Origin: JAGXLP01 sp964649445
GTDB lineage: Bacteria; Bipolaricaulota; Bipolaricaulia; M55B111
DNA length: 7,088 nucleotides
NCBI GenBank assembly: GCA_964649445.1
Contig: CAZYPS010000094.1
Coordinates: 1 to 7,088, forward strand
Direction of reading: 5' to 3'
The notes under the pieces are model-generated. The model saw only the letters and a program-made list of their open reading frames with translations. It had not been told where the DNA came from and ran no database searches. Every line of letters starts with the position of its first letter. The first letter of the stretch is position 1. Below are positions 1-5,159 of this stretch, piece by piece. The position numbers and the translations under genes are program-made.

Positions 1-474
1 AGCGGCGGCTCTGCCAGCGGTACCACCCGTTTGATTGCTTCAGGTGATGATGGCTCCGGCAGTACCTACGAGGTCGAAGCCGTTGTCACGGACGCAAGCG
101 GGAACACGGACACCGACACCGCCACCGAGACGGAATCCGGGGACACCGGCGATGATAATCCGCCGAGCGCCTCCGTTGATGATATTTCTGAAGTGAACTC
201 ACCCAGTCCGCACGCGGAGTTTGATGTTACCTGGAGCGCCAGCGACGAGGACGGCGACCTGGATACCGCTGAGCTGACCCTATCTGACGACACCGACGGA
301 GAAACCGAGGACAGCGAAACCATTGATATCAGCGGCGGCTCCGCCTCGGGTACCACGACACTGAAAGCAAAACACGACGAGGGTTCCACAAACGACTACA
401 CCGTGGAGCTGACGGTTACCGACTCGAATGGCAATACCGACACGGCAACCGCACCCGTGTCGGAGGACGGCTCC
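1..474 (+). repeat. Coding tandem repeat, 330-bp (110-residue) period
   Basis: Base 1 begins AGCGGCGGCTC, and a near-identical segment recurs at base 331, exactly 330 bases later and in the same frame. The similarity extends through the strand ending VTD-x-x-GNTDT. About 1.4 repeat units are visible, so the array probably continues to the left of the window. Confidence 0.75.
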
Positions 475-477
475 TGA
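1..477 (+). CDS. Secreted acidic repeat protein with Ig/cadherin-like repeats, C-terminal part (5' end outside window)
   Basis: The reading frame is open from base 1, so only the last 158 residues are visible. The product is extremely rich in Asp, Glu, Ser, Thr and Gly, with almost no Lys, Arg or Cys, as in halophile surface proteins. The motif SGGSASGTT occurs at the window start and again 110 residues later, each time followed by a Y-x-V-x-x-x-V-T-D-x-x-G-N-T-D-T strand typical of Ig-like or PKD/cadherin-type beta-sandwich repeats. Between them lie PSPHAEFDVTWSASDEDGDLD and a run of Asp residues that could bind calcium. This arrangement is familiar from large haloarchaeal adhesins and cell-surface proteins (family knowledge). 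No membrane anchor, PGF-type sorting motif or LPXTG motif follows the last repeat, so the protein is either released or anchored at its unseen N-terminus. The gene is much more GC-rich than those downstream. The family assignment is general and the binding partner unknown. Confidence 0.8.
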   Translation, partial: SGGSASGTTRLIASGDDGSGSTYEVEAVVTDASGNTDTDTATETESGDTGDDNPPSASVDDISEVNSPSPHAEFDVTWSASDEDGDLDTAELTLSDDTDGETEDSETIDISGGSASGTTTLKAKHDEGSTNDYTVELTVTDSNGNTDTATAPVSEDGS

Positions 478-526
478 TCTCTTACTTTCAAGTAACGGGT
501 CGCGCCGTAAGCGAAACAAGTTAGTG

Positions 527-551
527 AGGGGCCGGGATTGCCCCGGCCCTT
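527..551 (+). terminator. GC-rich stem-loop after the repeat-protein gene
   Basis: GGGCCGGG (529-536) pairs perfectly with CCCGGCCC (542-549) around a five-base loop; a G-T pair and an A-T pair extend the stem to ten pairs. It begins 50 bases after the stop codon. Only a weak pyrimidine stretch follows, so the terminator role is inferred from position and stem strength. It also marks the point where base composition changes and the decayed BsuPI gene begins. Confidence 0.5.
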
Positions 552-564
552 CACTTTCCAATGA

Positions 565-837
565 AAACTTTCATTCAGATTCACGGATGCCCAGCGGTTC
601 GATTTCATAGTCCAAAACGGAGAGGGAGAGACGGTTTGGAAGTGGTCGGAAGACAAGACTTTCGCCCAAGTTACGGGAAAGGAGACTATAGGACCGGAGT
701 GACCTACTATAAGTTCTACCGTTCAGTTCGAAGGGAAGCTGCGTTCGGGCACCTACATGATAAAAGGTATCTTGGTTGCCCGACACAAGCCGTTAACGGG
801 AAAGACATTTATCAGGATCAAAAACGCTCCGTCTTGA
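565..837 (+). pseudogene. Decayed BsuPI-domain (proteinase-inhibitor-like) protein
   Basis: In frame 1 the translation contains KLSFRFTDAQRFDFIVQN, then G-E-T-V-W-K-W-S-E-D-K-T-F-A-Q-V, then G-K-E-T-I-G-P-E. After an in-frame TGA (700-702) come VQFEGKLRSGTYMIKGIL and a final beta strand. This order matches the BsuPI domain (intracellular proteinase inhibitor fold), which has an aromatic 'ydF.v' strand, the 'vW.WS.dk.F.Q' motif, an 'L.PGE' turn and a late 'pGtY.v.g' strand. The N-terminal strand that should precede it is missing: the frame runs into a TGA at 562-564 just after the hairpin, and no start with an SD exists. The gene is therefore truncated and carries a nonsense codon, possibly once a Trp or Gly codon. 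Other open frames across the same bases look like chance. The domain call rests on motif recognition alone. Confidence 0.6.
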
Positions 838-897
838 CTATCCCAGCCAGGAGAGTGAACTTAAGGACTGACCTTTACTAACTTTGATATTGTGTAA

Positions 898-958
898 AGC
901 TCCCCGGCATGCACTTGATACAAACTTTTAAACTAGTTTTGGATTAAAAATAATTTTG
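898..958 (+). repeat. 61-bp dispersed repeat, copy 1
   Basis: This segment aligns without gaps to 4180-4240, with 47 of 61 positions identical by hand count. The best conserved parts are AGCTCCCC at the left edge, ATACAAACTTTTAAA in the middle and ATTAAAAATA near the right. Similarity stops sharply at both edges. The centre looks like an archaeal promoter (purine-rich element followed by TTTTAAA). It begins 60 bases after the end of the decayed BsuPI gene. Confidence 0.65.
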
Positions 959-1180
959 GCACCCAGGAAGGTTTAGCTAATGTGGGGAGAAGGTTAAAAG
1001 GGAGGCGAAGATATTCAGGAATTAGAAAATTGACTGTTAAAGGCTTGTAAGGATCAGCACGTGTTTCTATGGAGATCTCTTTCAAGAGTCTTCTTCATTA
1101 ACTTCTTAACTCTTCCAAAAAACAATTCTATATCCACATCCCCTAGACTTCTACTCTATTAATCAGATTTTAAAATTGGC

Positions 1181-1188
1181 TTTATACA
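1181..1188 (+). promoter_or_regulatory. TATA-like box for the four-gene operon
   Basis: TTTATACA lies 84 bases before the ATG of the first operon gene, in an otherwise AT-rich tract. Archaeal transcription would start about 25 bases downstream, near 1208, placing the leader stem elements at the start of the transcript. A second AT-rich box, TTTTAAAA at 1169-1176, is an alternative. The call rests on sequence resemblance and position only. Confidence 0.4.
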
Positions 1189-1204
1189 TTAAGAGTGACC
1201 GAAG

Positions 1205-1240
1205 ATTGGTAAGGTGAATCCCAAAGACCAATTTACCTTA
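1205..1240 (+). promoter_or_regulatory. Leader with interleaved inverted repeats (possible pseudoknot)
   Basis: ATTGGT (1205-1210) can pair with ACCAAT (1227-1232), and AAGGT (1211-1215) can pair with ACCTT (1235-1239). The two helices interleave in the order A-B-A'-B', so both together would make an H-type pseudoknot; otherwise they are alternative hairpins. The element ends 10 bases before the SD of the first operon gene and could affect its translation. The helices are short, so chance pairing is possible. Confidence 0.3.
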
Positions 1241-1264
1241 TAACTTCTACAGGGAGGTAGAAAG

Positions 1265-1606
1265 ATGGAAGTTGAATTCAGAGTCAACTCGGACCATTTA
1301 GGCTGGGACGACCCCGCAATAGAGCTGGCAATACAGGAATACACTAGCCCGCTTTGGCCTTTTGGTCGGAGGGAAAAGGCTCAGGAAAAGCTGGAAGAAA
1401 AGCAGAAGGAGTTGCTGGAAAAGCACGGGATAGAGGAGGAGTCATCGCTAGGCGTAACTGTTCTTAAAGTCGATGGAGTGGAAACAGAAGAAGAGGCCTG
1501 GGAAAAGATTCGATCTTTCAAAGAAAATCTCGATCAATTTTACCAGAAAGAGTTCGGACTGGATGCGCCTTTGGAAGTTGAAATCAGGGAAAGGTCCATA
1601 GCTTAA
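1265..1606 (+). CDS. Small acidic protein of unknown function, first gene of operon
   Basis: I do not recognise this 113-residue protein. The start is well supported: AGGGAGGT (1251-1258) lies six bases before the ATG. It has an N-terminal strand (MEVEFRVN), a helix with Trp and Asp residues (14-27), a highly charged segment at about 35-60 rich in Glu, Lys and Gln that should form a long helix or short coiled coil, a strand around SSLGVTVLKVDG (60-71), an acidic helix (73-95) and a final strand near LEVEIRER (103-110). There is no signal peptide, membrane segment or Cys. The beta-helix-beta pattern suggests a compact cytoplasmic alpha/beta protein, and the acidity suits a salty cytoplasm. It leads a tightly packed operon; the next gene begins 50 bases later behind its own strong SD. 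Confidence 0.75.
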   Translation: MEVEFRVNSDHLGWDDPAIELAIQEYTSPLWPFGRREKAQEKLEEKQKELLEKHGIEEESSLGVTVLKVDGVETEEEAWEKIRSFKENLDQFYQKEFGLDAPLEVEIRERSIA

Positions 1607-1656
1607 AGTTGCCTCCAAATCACTCCTAAACCAAAAAACAAATAGGGAGGTGGCCC

Positions 1657-2124
1657 GTGAATCTTAAAGAAAAGATCCCGTTCTTTGGAGGAAATGGTTT
1701 CGGAACTGAGGAGCAAAGCAGTGTTCGACTTCTGGGTAAGTTAGAGGATCTTGAATCTTTTAAAGTCAAGGACTTCAACGAACTAGTAAAATCAGCTGCT
1801 TACAAGATGGAGAATAAAGTGAATGGTAAATCAATATTCCTGGGAGATGAGCTTGTCCGGGATGTAGATCGGGAAGATCTACTGGAACAACACTTATCCT
1901 ATCGGGTTGAGGTTACCGAAGGAGAAGTAACAGCTACGGGAGAAGACGATAGCATAATCGAGGAGACCACCACGTTTAAAGTTATACTTAGGGTTCAGCC
2001 CAACGATGCCATTGAGATAAACGGTCCTCACAGTGTCTCTTCTCGCTACAAGGAGGCCCTCAAGGAGTCATTAAAGGAACACGCCGGAGAAAATATAACT
2101 TTTCAGAATATAGTGAAAGACTAG
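1657..2124 (+). CDS. Hypothetical cytoplasmic alpha/beta protein, second gene of operon
   Basis: This 155-residue protein is not recognised. The GTG start is chosen because GGGAGGTGG (1645-1653) sits immediately upstream. The N-terminus (NLKEKIPFFGGNGF) is Gly/Phe-rich and flexible. A helical region follows (about 25-55, with DFNELVKSAAYKME), then a segment with strands around YRVEVTEGEVTATG (82-95) and TTFKVILRVQPN (105-116), and a C-terminal helix (about 128-143). No transmembrane segment, Cys motif or catalytic signature is visible. Alternating strands such as VEVTEGEVTATG suggest a beta sheet. The stop is TAG, and the acetyltransferase gene starts 11 bases later, so the two are probably co-transcribed and translationally coupled. 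Function cannot be assigned from the sequence. Confidence 0.75.
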   Translation: MNLKEKIPFFGGNGFGTEEQSSVRLLGKLEDLESFKVKDFNELVKSAAYKMENKVNGKSIFLGDELVRDVDREDLLEQHLSYRVEVTEGEVTATGEDDSIIEETTTFKVILRVQPNDAIEINGPHSVSSRYKEALKESLKEHAGENITFQNIVKD

Positions 2125-2135
2125 GAATTACTTGA

Positions 2136-2732
2136 ATGCCAAAGGATTGCGTACTAGAAAGCAAGCGACTTTGTTTTAAACCGTTAAGGAAGGAGCACCT
2201 TGACCGCTACGTAGGTTGGCTAAACGATCCCAAGTTAAACCGCCACCTAGGCCCTATTACCGGTGCTCTATTTACCAGAGAAAAGGGTGAAGAGTGGTAT
2301 GACCGGATGAAGGAACAAAATGACAAGCGTATTTTCTCCTTTCACCCTAAGGAAGGGAAAGGAAAACCGATAGGTTACTGTGGCCTCTACCGAATAGATC
2401 ATAAACATGAAAGGGCGACGGTCCAGGTGATCATTGGAGAAGAAGACCATAGGGGTCAAGGTTTGGGGACGGAAATAACGAGACTTCTACTTGACTATGG
2501 TTTTGCTTTGCTTAGCCTCAGCTCAATCAGTTTATCCTTTATGGAGACAAACATTAAGGTCCGGAGGGTGCCGAAAAAACTTGGGTTCCGAGAGGCGGGT
2601 CGGTTGAGAAACTACTGGAAGGTCGACGGGAAATACTATGACAGGATATTGATGGATATAACTAGAGAAGAGTTTTACGAAAAGAATGAAGCACGAATTG
2701 CCGGTAACTACATTCACACCAACCAAAATTAA
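2136..2732 (+). CDS. GNAT-family N-acetyltransferase (RimJ/RimL-like)
   Basis: A GNAT enzyme would transfer an acetyl group from acetyl-CoA to an amine; the RimJ/RimL branch acts on protein N-termini or small amines (family knowledge). The 198-residue length is typical. The N-terminus carries the family opening: L-x-S-K-R-L-x-F-K-P-L followed by H-L-D-R-Y-x-x-W-L-N-D-P. The acetyl-CoA phosphate-binding signature R-G-Q-G-L-G is at 106-111, followed by a T-E-I-T-R-L-L-L-D-Y-G-F helix (112-123). The late motif has N139 and L-G-F (149-151), then a K-x-D-G-K-Y-Y-D-R-I-L-M strand. One departure is clear: where relatives have Tyr in 'N.rA...YeKlGF', residue 146 is Pro, so the usual general acid is absent. 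The ATG has only a weak SD and lies 11 bases after the upstream stop, suggesting translational coupling. The substrate is unknown; partners encoded in the same operon are an obvious guess. Confidence 0.85.
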   Translation: MPKDCVLESKRLCFKPLRKEHLDRYVGWLNDPKLNRHLGPITGALFTREKGEEWYDRMKEQNDKRIFSFHPKEGKGKPIGYCGLYRIDHKHERATVQVIIGEEDHRGQGLGTEITRLLLDYGFALLSLSSISLSFMETNIKVRRVPKKLGFREAGRLRNYWKVDGKYYDRILMDITREEFYEKNEARIAGNYIHTNQN

Positions 2733-2744
2733 GGGGTGATTGAT

Positions 2745-3293
2745 TTGGCAAAAGCGGACGAATCGGACAAAAATATGTGGCTACGGAGAGGAAAACTCTC
2801 CCTGTATGCAATAGTTGCTGCAGGGATAGGGTTCCTTGTAGGTCTGTATATTGTCGCTCCCATGATGCCCAAAACGGAGGCTTACGTACCCGATGCGGTA
2901 AAGAAGATGGAAACGGACGTGGTCGGTTTTACCAATCCCGAGAACGGGGAGTTATTACTTCCGGTAAAATTAACCGAGGAAGAAGATGCAGTGGATAAGG
3001 GGTTAAACAGTATCGGATCAAAAGCGTGGGGGAATACTTATCTACTTTTCGACGAGGGAGATGTCACTGCATACGGGGGAGATTTCGACGTAAGTAAGAT
3101 AAAGGCTTCCCTCTCTTTTGCAGGAATGGACGGTGAAGGTGAAGTAGTAGAAGTTAAGGAAGCTGAGGTAGGTGACGAAGAAATTGAGATAGAAAGCGAC
3201 CACCGGTGGGTGCTAATTATGGAAACAGGAGTTATGAATGAGTTCGGAATAAAAGCTGGCTCGAAACTCATGATGAACACTCTTCCTGATTAA
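2745..3293 (+). CDS. Membrane-anchored protein with a possible DUF192-like domain
   Basis: I chose TTG at 2745 because GGGGTGAT (2733-2740), a good match to the anti-SD, ends four bases before it. A GTG at 2736 lies inside that SD and would add three residues. The 182-residue product has a charged N-terminus, one membrane segment (about 18-38, LYAIVAAGIGFLVGLYIV) and an acidic soluble domain, probably outside the cell with the segment acting as an uncleaved anchor. From about residue 74 the order resembles DUF192: VKLTEEEDAVDKGL, then NTYLLFDEG, two middle strands, VVEVKEAEVG, and near the end a RWVLIMETGVMNEFGIKAGSKL stretch like the 'yvLE...G.....gi..Gd.l' ending. The usual 'fWMknT' core is absent, so the match is divergent and tentative. 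The SD begins directly after the acetyltransferase stop, so the genes are tightly coupled. It is the last gene of the operon. Confidence 0.75.
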   Translation: MAKADESDKNMWLRRGKLSLYAIVAAGIGFLVGLYIVAPMMPKTEAYVPDAVKKMETDVVGFTNPENGELLLPVKLTEEEDAVDKGLNSIGSKAWGNTYLLFDEGDVTAYGGDFDVSKIKASLSFAGMDGEGEVVEVKEAEVGDEEIEIESDHRWVLIMETGVMNEFGIKAGSKLMMNTLPD

Positions 3294-3343
3294 TAGCAAA
3301 ACAAATCTTAAACTAACTCGCGGGTTAAATCCCCACAATCCCT

Positions 3344-3381
3344 GAGTAGGCTACCCTGGACGGTTTCGGGGTAGTCTACTC
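3344..3381 (+). terminator. Strong stem-loop ending the four-gene operon
   Basis: GAGTAGGCTACCC (3344-3356) pairs with GGGTAGTCTACTC (3369-3381) over 13 positions, with one G-T pair, around a 12-base loop. It lies 50 bases after the operon's last stop and is followed by an AT-rich tract (ATATATTTATAC). A transcript-end or 3'-processing role is inferred. The stem is near-palindromic, so it would fold from either strand and could also be a protein-binding site. Confidence 0.5.
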
Positions 3382-3451
3382 ATATATTTATACTTCAGAG
3401 AAGCCGATTACCTAGATAATTTGGGTTACAGTAAAGAAATCGCTTGAATCG

Positions 3452-3549
3452 AGGCATCCCCGTCCACAAGACGGGGGATTCTGCGTGACTTTGCTAAACT
3501 AAAACTTTGCTGTACTAGTGTTCCTGTTTGTATAGAATGTGCACTGGTA
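3452..3549 (-). mobile_element. 3' end of a decayed TnpB (IS200/IS605-type) element
   Basis: On the minus strand the frame from 3549 to the TAG at 3499 reads YQCTFYTNRNTSTAKF. It resembles the TnpB C-terminal zinc-ribbon segment 'yrC..Cgf.tNRD..AA.ni', with a second Cys lost and Asp replaced by Asn. The similarity may reach upstream to a stop near 3588. Just beyond lies the hairpin CCCCGTC/GACGGGG (loop CACAA, 3458-3476), with flanking GCATCC on the plus strand. This matches the terminal hairpin found at the right end of many archaeal tnpB elements, which is also the 3' part of their guide (omega) RNA. The rest of the nuclease gene, including its catalytic region, is absent, so the element is inactive. 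Each part alone is weak; their correct order and spacing on one strand make the call. Confidence 0.5.
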
Positions 3550-3669
3550 CTCAATTGTTTGCAGATTTAATTTGTGGAAGTTTGGTTAATAGCCTGGTTT
3601 CGTGAGCTTACTCAGGGACTATCAGGAGTGAGAGCAGAGTAATGCTAGATTACAATAGGATCTTTATAT

Positions 3670-3882
3670 TCACTCAGTAAAACTTCCGGTCTTTACGAAA
3701 ACCGCATGGCATTTTCCTTCCTCGGCCAGGTCCTGGCACTCTTCGCAAACCTATTCAGGCTCGCCGTAGGTCTTATCGGTTCGTTTTTCTGAATCTTCTA
3801 AAGCATCGAGCTCGCCCAGTTCTTCCAGATGTTCTTGACAGCAGTGATAACGATCTTTTTCTTCTTCCAATTTTACATACAT
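3670..3882 (-). pseudogene. Small Cys/His-rich (zinc-finger-like) protein interrupted by an in-frame TAG
   Basis: The frame starts at ATG (3882-3880), eight bases after AGGGGGT (3897-3891 on the minus strand), a good SD. It runs 43 codons to TAG (3753-3751), then continues 26 more codons to TGA. Codon use and amino-acid character do not change across the TAG. Before it lies a C/H cluster (H13, C14, C15, H18: YHCCQEHLEEL); after it lies VCEECQDLAEEGKCHAVF, with C46, C49, C58 and H59. A zinc site made of both halves would need readthrough. Many small archaeal proteins with paired CxxC knuckles have this size. The TAG may be a nonsense mutation (for example from TGG, Trp), a sequencing error, or a recoded codon such as pyrrolysine. 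A plain pseudogene is simplest, as neighbouring genes are also broken. It has no neighbour in an operon; its function is unknown. Confidence 0.6.
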
Positions 3883-3991
3883 TGGGCCTTACCCCCTATT
3901 TGATCAGTTTTGGTTCTTATGAGATTCGTGAGAAAAATAAGGAGTAATTGTTAAAGTCTTATTAAACGAGTATCTACGCCCAGGAGGGACA

Positions 3992-4143
3992 ATCCAGGCA
4001 AAGGAAATAGTTCGAAAAAGTTGTTTTCAAAACAGGTAAGAGTCTTGTAATCAACCTTTTACACTACTCCCGAGGAGAAAAAACAGGTAAGGCTGGTGGA
4101 AATATTGACTATAGATGAAGCGCATGAAAAATACGGTTATTGA
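3992..4143 (+). pseudogene. Frameshifted AbrB/SpoVT-type DNA-binding (antitoxin-like) gene
   Basis: Three frame segments join into one AbrB-like protein of about 50 residues. Codons from 3992 give IQAKEIVRK. After one extra A in the A5 run at 4015-4019, the next frame gives VVFKTGKSLVINLLHYSRGE, which carries the 'ktGkSl.v.lP' core of the AbrB/SpoVT swapped-hairpin domain (with Leu where Pro is usual), followed by KTGKAG. A second shift near 4095 restores VEILTIDEAHEKYGY and a TGA at 4141-4143. An SD (AGGAGGG, 3982-3988) is correctly placed, but the codon after it is ATC where ATG would be expected. Lost start and two shifts mean a dead gene. Such proteins often serve as antitoxins beside VapC-type toxins; no toxin gene is present here. 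Assembly errors could explain one defect but hardly all three. Confidence 0.5.
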
Positions 4144-4179
4144 ATCGTAGATTTTTGAAGATTGATAAAGAAGAGACAT

Positions 4180-4240
4180 AGCTCCCCACTCTGTACTTCA
4201 TACAAACTTTTAAAATGACTTTTAATTAAAAATATATTTG
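4180..4240 (+). repeat. 61-bp dispersed repeat, copy 2
   Basis: This is the direct-orientation partner of the copy at 898-958, about 3.3 kb away, with 47 of 61 positions identical and no gaps. It begins 36 bases after the stop of the decayed AbrB-like gene, much as copy 1 follows the decayed BsuPI gene. No terminal inverted repeats or target duplications are evident. It keeps the CAAACTTTTAAA core that resembles an archaeal promoter, but no plus-strand gene follows. Confidence 0.65.
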
Positions 4241-4377
4241 CGTGCTTTTATCTTCAGTTAAGTGAATTCATTTTTCAAATTATACTACTGCAGTGTAATT
4301 AGAAGTCTTTTTCAATAAAAACATTAATTCTCTTTTGAAAATAGATCCTGCCTAGCATTTTGCTAGAACAAGTATAG
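4241..4377. other. AT-rich intergenic stretch with a small perfect hairpin
   Basis: No gene is visible between repeat copy 2 and the end of the minus-strand membrane-protein gene. The stretch holds an eight-base palindrome ACTGCAGT near 4288 and a perfect hairpin CTAGCA-TTT-TGCTAG at 4352-4366. The hairpin might contribute to ending minus-strand transcription, since it lies downstream of that gene. Confidence 0.4.
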
Positions 4378-4410
4378 AAGCCCTTAACCTTTTTAAACTT
4401 TAAGAGGCTT
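4378..4410 (-). terminator. Imperfect stem-loop at the end of the membrane-protein gene
   Basis: AAGCCCTTAA (4378-4387) pairs with TTAAGAGGCTT (4400-4410) with one bulged base. On the minus strand this hairpin abuts the TAA stop of the membrane-protein gene. There is no strong T-run after it, so the termination role is inferred from position. Confidence 0.35.
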
Positions 4411-5159
4411 TAATTTTCTTGGAGATCAAGTTCCAGATTTTCCAAAACGCTATGACAATAAAAAGTTATACCCGCACCAACTCCTATTACTCCAGTTAGA
4501 GTTAAAAAACCAATCATAATCAATTGACCCATAGGAAACCCCCAAGCTGACGTCCCCCCTGTTTCTGTTACGCCCGTGCTTCTCATAAGGGCAATAGTAG
4601 CTGAAAGCCCTCCTACAACAAGGGTAATTGCTCCCCAAATTGATAGACGAAATATTACGAGCCAACGTTTGTGCATTAGTTCAACTATCTTAGTTCTGGA
4701 CTCAGTTTTCATCTTTTGCAAGTCAACGGTTTCGGTTGGGTGGAGGCTCCTTATGAAGGGTATTGCGATAGTAAGGGAAAGAATTTCTATAAAACCCAAG
4801 GTTCCTAATAGGGATAAAGGGTTTGCAAATAATGATAATAAAAAAGCTACTATGGGAATAAAAGCGAGAGAAGAATATAAATATTTTTCTCTCCGGGTAA
4901 ATTTGAGTAGGAATTTTAGCCCAAGGTAAATGAAAGCAGAAGGTAGAAGTAAATATATGAAAGAAAACCACATACAATCTGTGCCGATGGAGACACCCAA
5001 AACGTAAAATGATGGGTGGAAATCGGGATAAAAGTTATAGAGAAGATATAGGCCATAATTTAGTAACAGCAACGTAAAAGAAATGTATAAGGGAAAGGTT
5101 AATTTGAAACGCTTGCTATATTTACCCTCTAGGTTATTTGGTTTTGGCTCTGTTTCCAT
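4410..5159 (-). CDS. Six-helix integral membrane protein of unknown function
   Basis: The 249-residue protein has a short charged N-terminus and six likely membrane helices at about 20-42, 62-86, 94-112, 114-135, 168-192 and 210-234. A charged loop at 137-165 (HPTETVDLQKMKTESRTKIV) splits the protein into four plus two helices. By the positive-inside rule this loop, rich in Lys and Arg, should be cytoplasmic, as should both ends. No transporter, protease or enzyme signature is recognisable; a Gly-rich last helix (TGVIGVGAGITFY) suggests tight helix packing. The ATG has no SD, so translation may be leaderless or begin by another route. It follows the ApeA-like gene on the same strand with a 179-bp gap. 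Co-transcription and a link to defence, for example as a membrane effector or partner, are possible but are inference from position only. Confidence 0.7.
   Translation of the reverse strand: METEPKPNNLEGKYSKRFKLTFPLYISFTLLLLNYGLYLLYNFYPDFHPSFYVLGVSIGTDCMWFSFIYLLLPSAFIYLGLKFLLKFTRREKYLYSSLAFIPIVAFLLSLFANPLSLLGTLGFIEILSLTIAIPFIRSLHPTETVDLQKMKTESRTKIVELMHKRWLVIFRLSIWGAITLVVGGLSATIALMRSTGVTETGGTSAWGFPMGQLIMIGFLTLTGVIGVGAGITFYCHSVLENLELDLQEN

Larger units (their letters stand above)
838..1264. other. Gene-poor stretch before the four-gene operon
   Basis: Apart from the 61-bp repeat and the leader elements listed separately, I see no convincing gene. Several SD-like runs (for example GGGAGG near 1000) lead only to frames of a few codons. 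On the minus strand a 27-residue frame from a GTG at 1137 to a stop at 1054 reads as a basic helix containing VDIELFFGRVKKLMKKTLER. It has no well-placed SD and no recognisable family, and may be another gene remnant. Confidence 0.5.

Noticed and set aside
561..881. 106-codon plus-strand frame starting ATG at 561
   Set aside because: It has no SD, an implausible Arg/Tyr-rich product, and overlaps the frame-1 translation that carries recognisable BsuPI motifs.
3318..3336. GGTTAAATCC resembling a tRNA T-loop, possibly a tRNA 3' end or attachment site
   Set aside because: The T-loop C is missing, the stem pairs only about three bases, and no acceptor, D or anticodon arm can be found upstream.
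4029..4091. AAAACAGGTAAG occurring twice, 51 bases apart, as a possible CRISPR-like or tandem repeat
   Set aside because: Only two 12-base copies exist, with unrelated flanks; both encode K-T-G-K in the AbrB-like relic, so the similarity is probably coding chance.
4576..4929. 117-codon plus-strand frame inside the membrane-protein gene
   Set aside because: It is antisense to a coherent six-helix membrane protein, has no SD, and looks like a shadow of the real gene.
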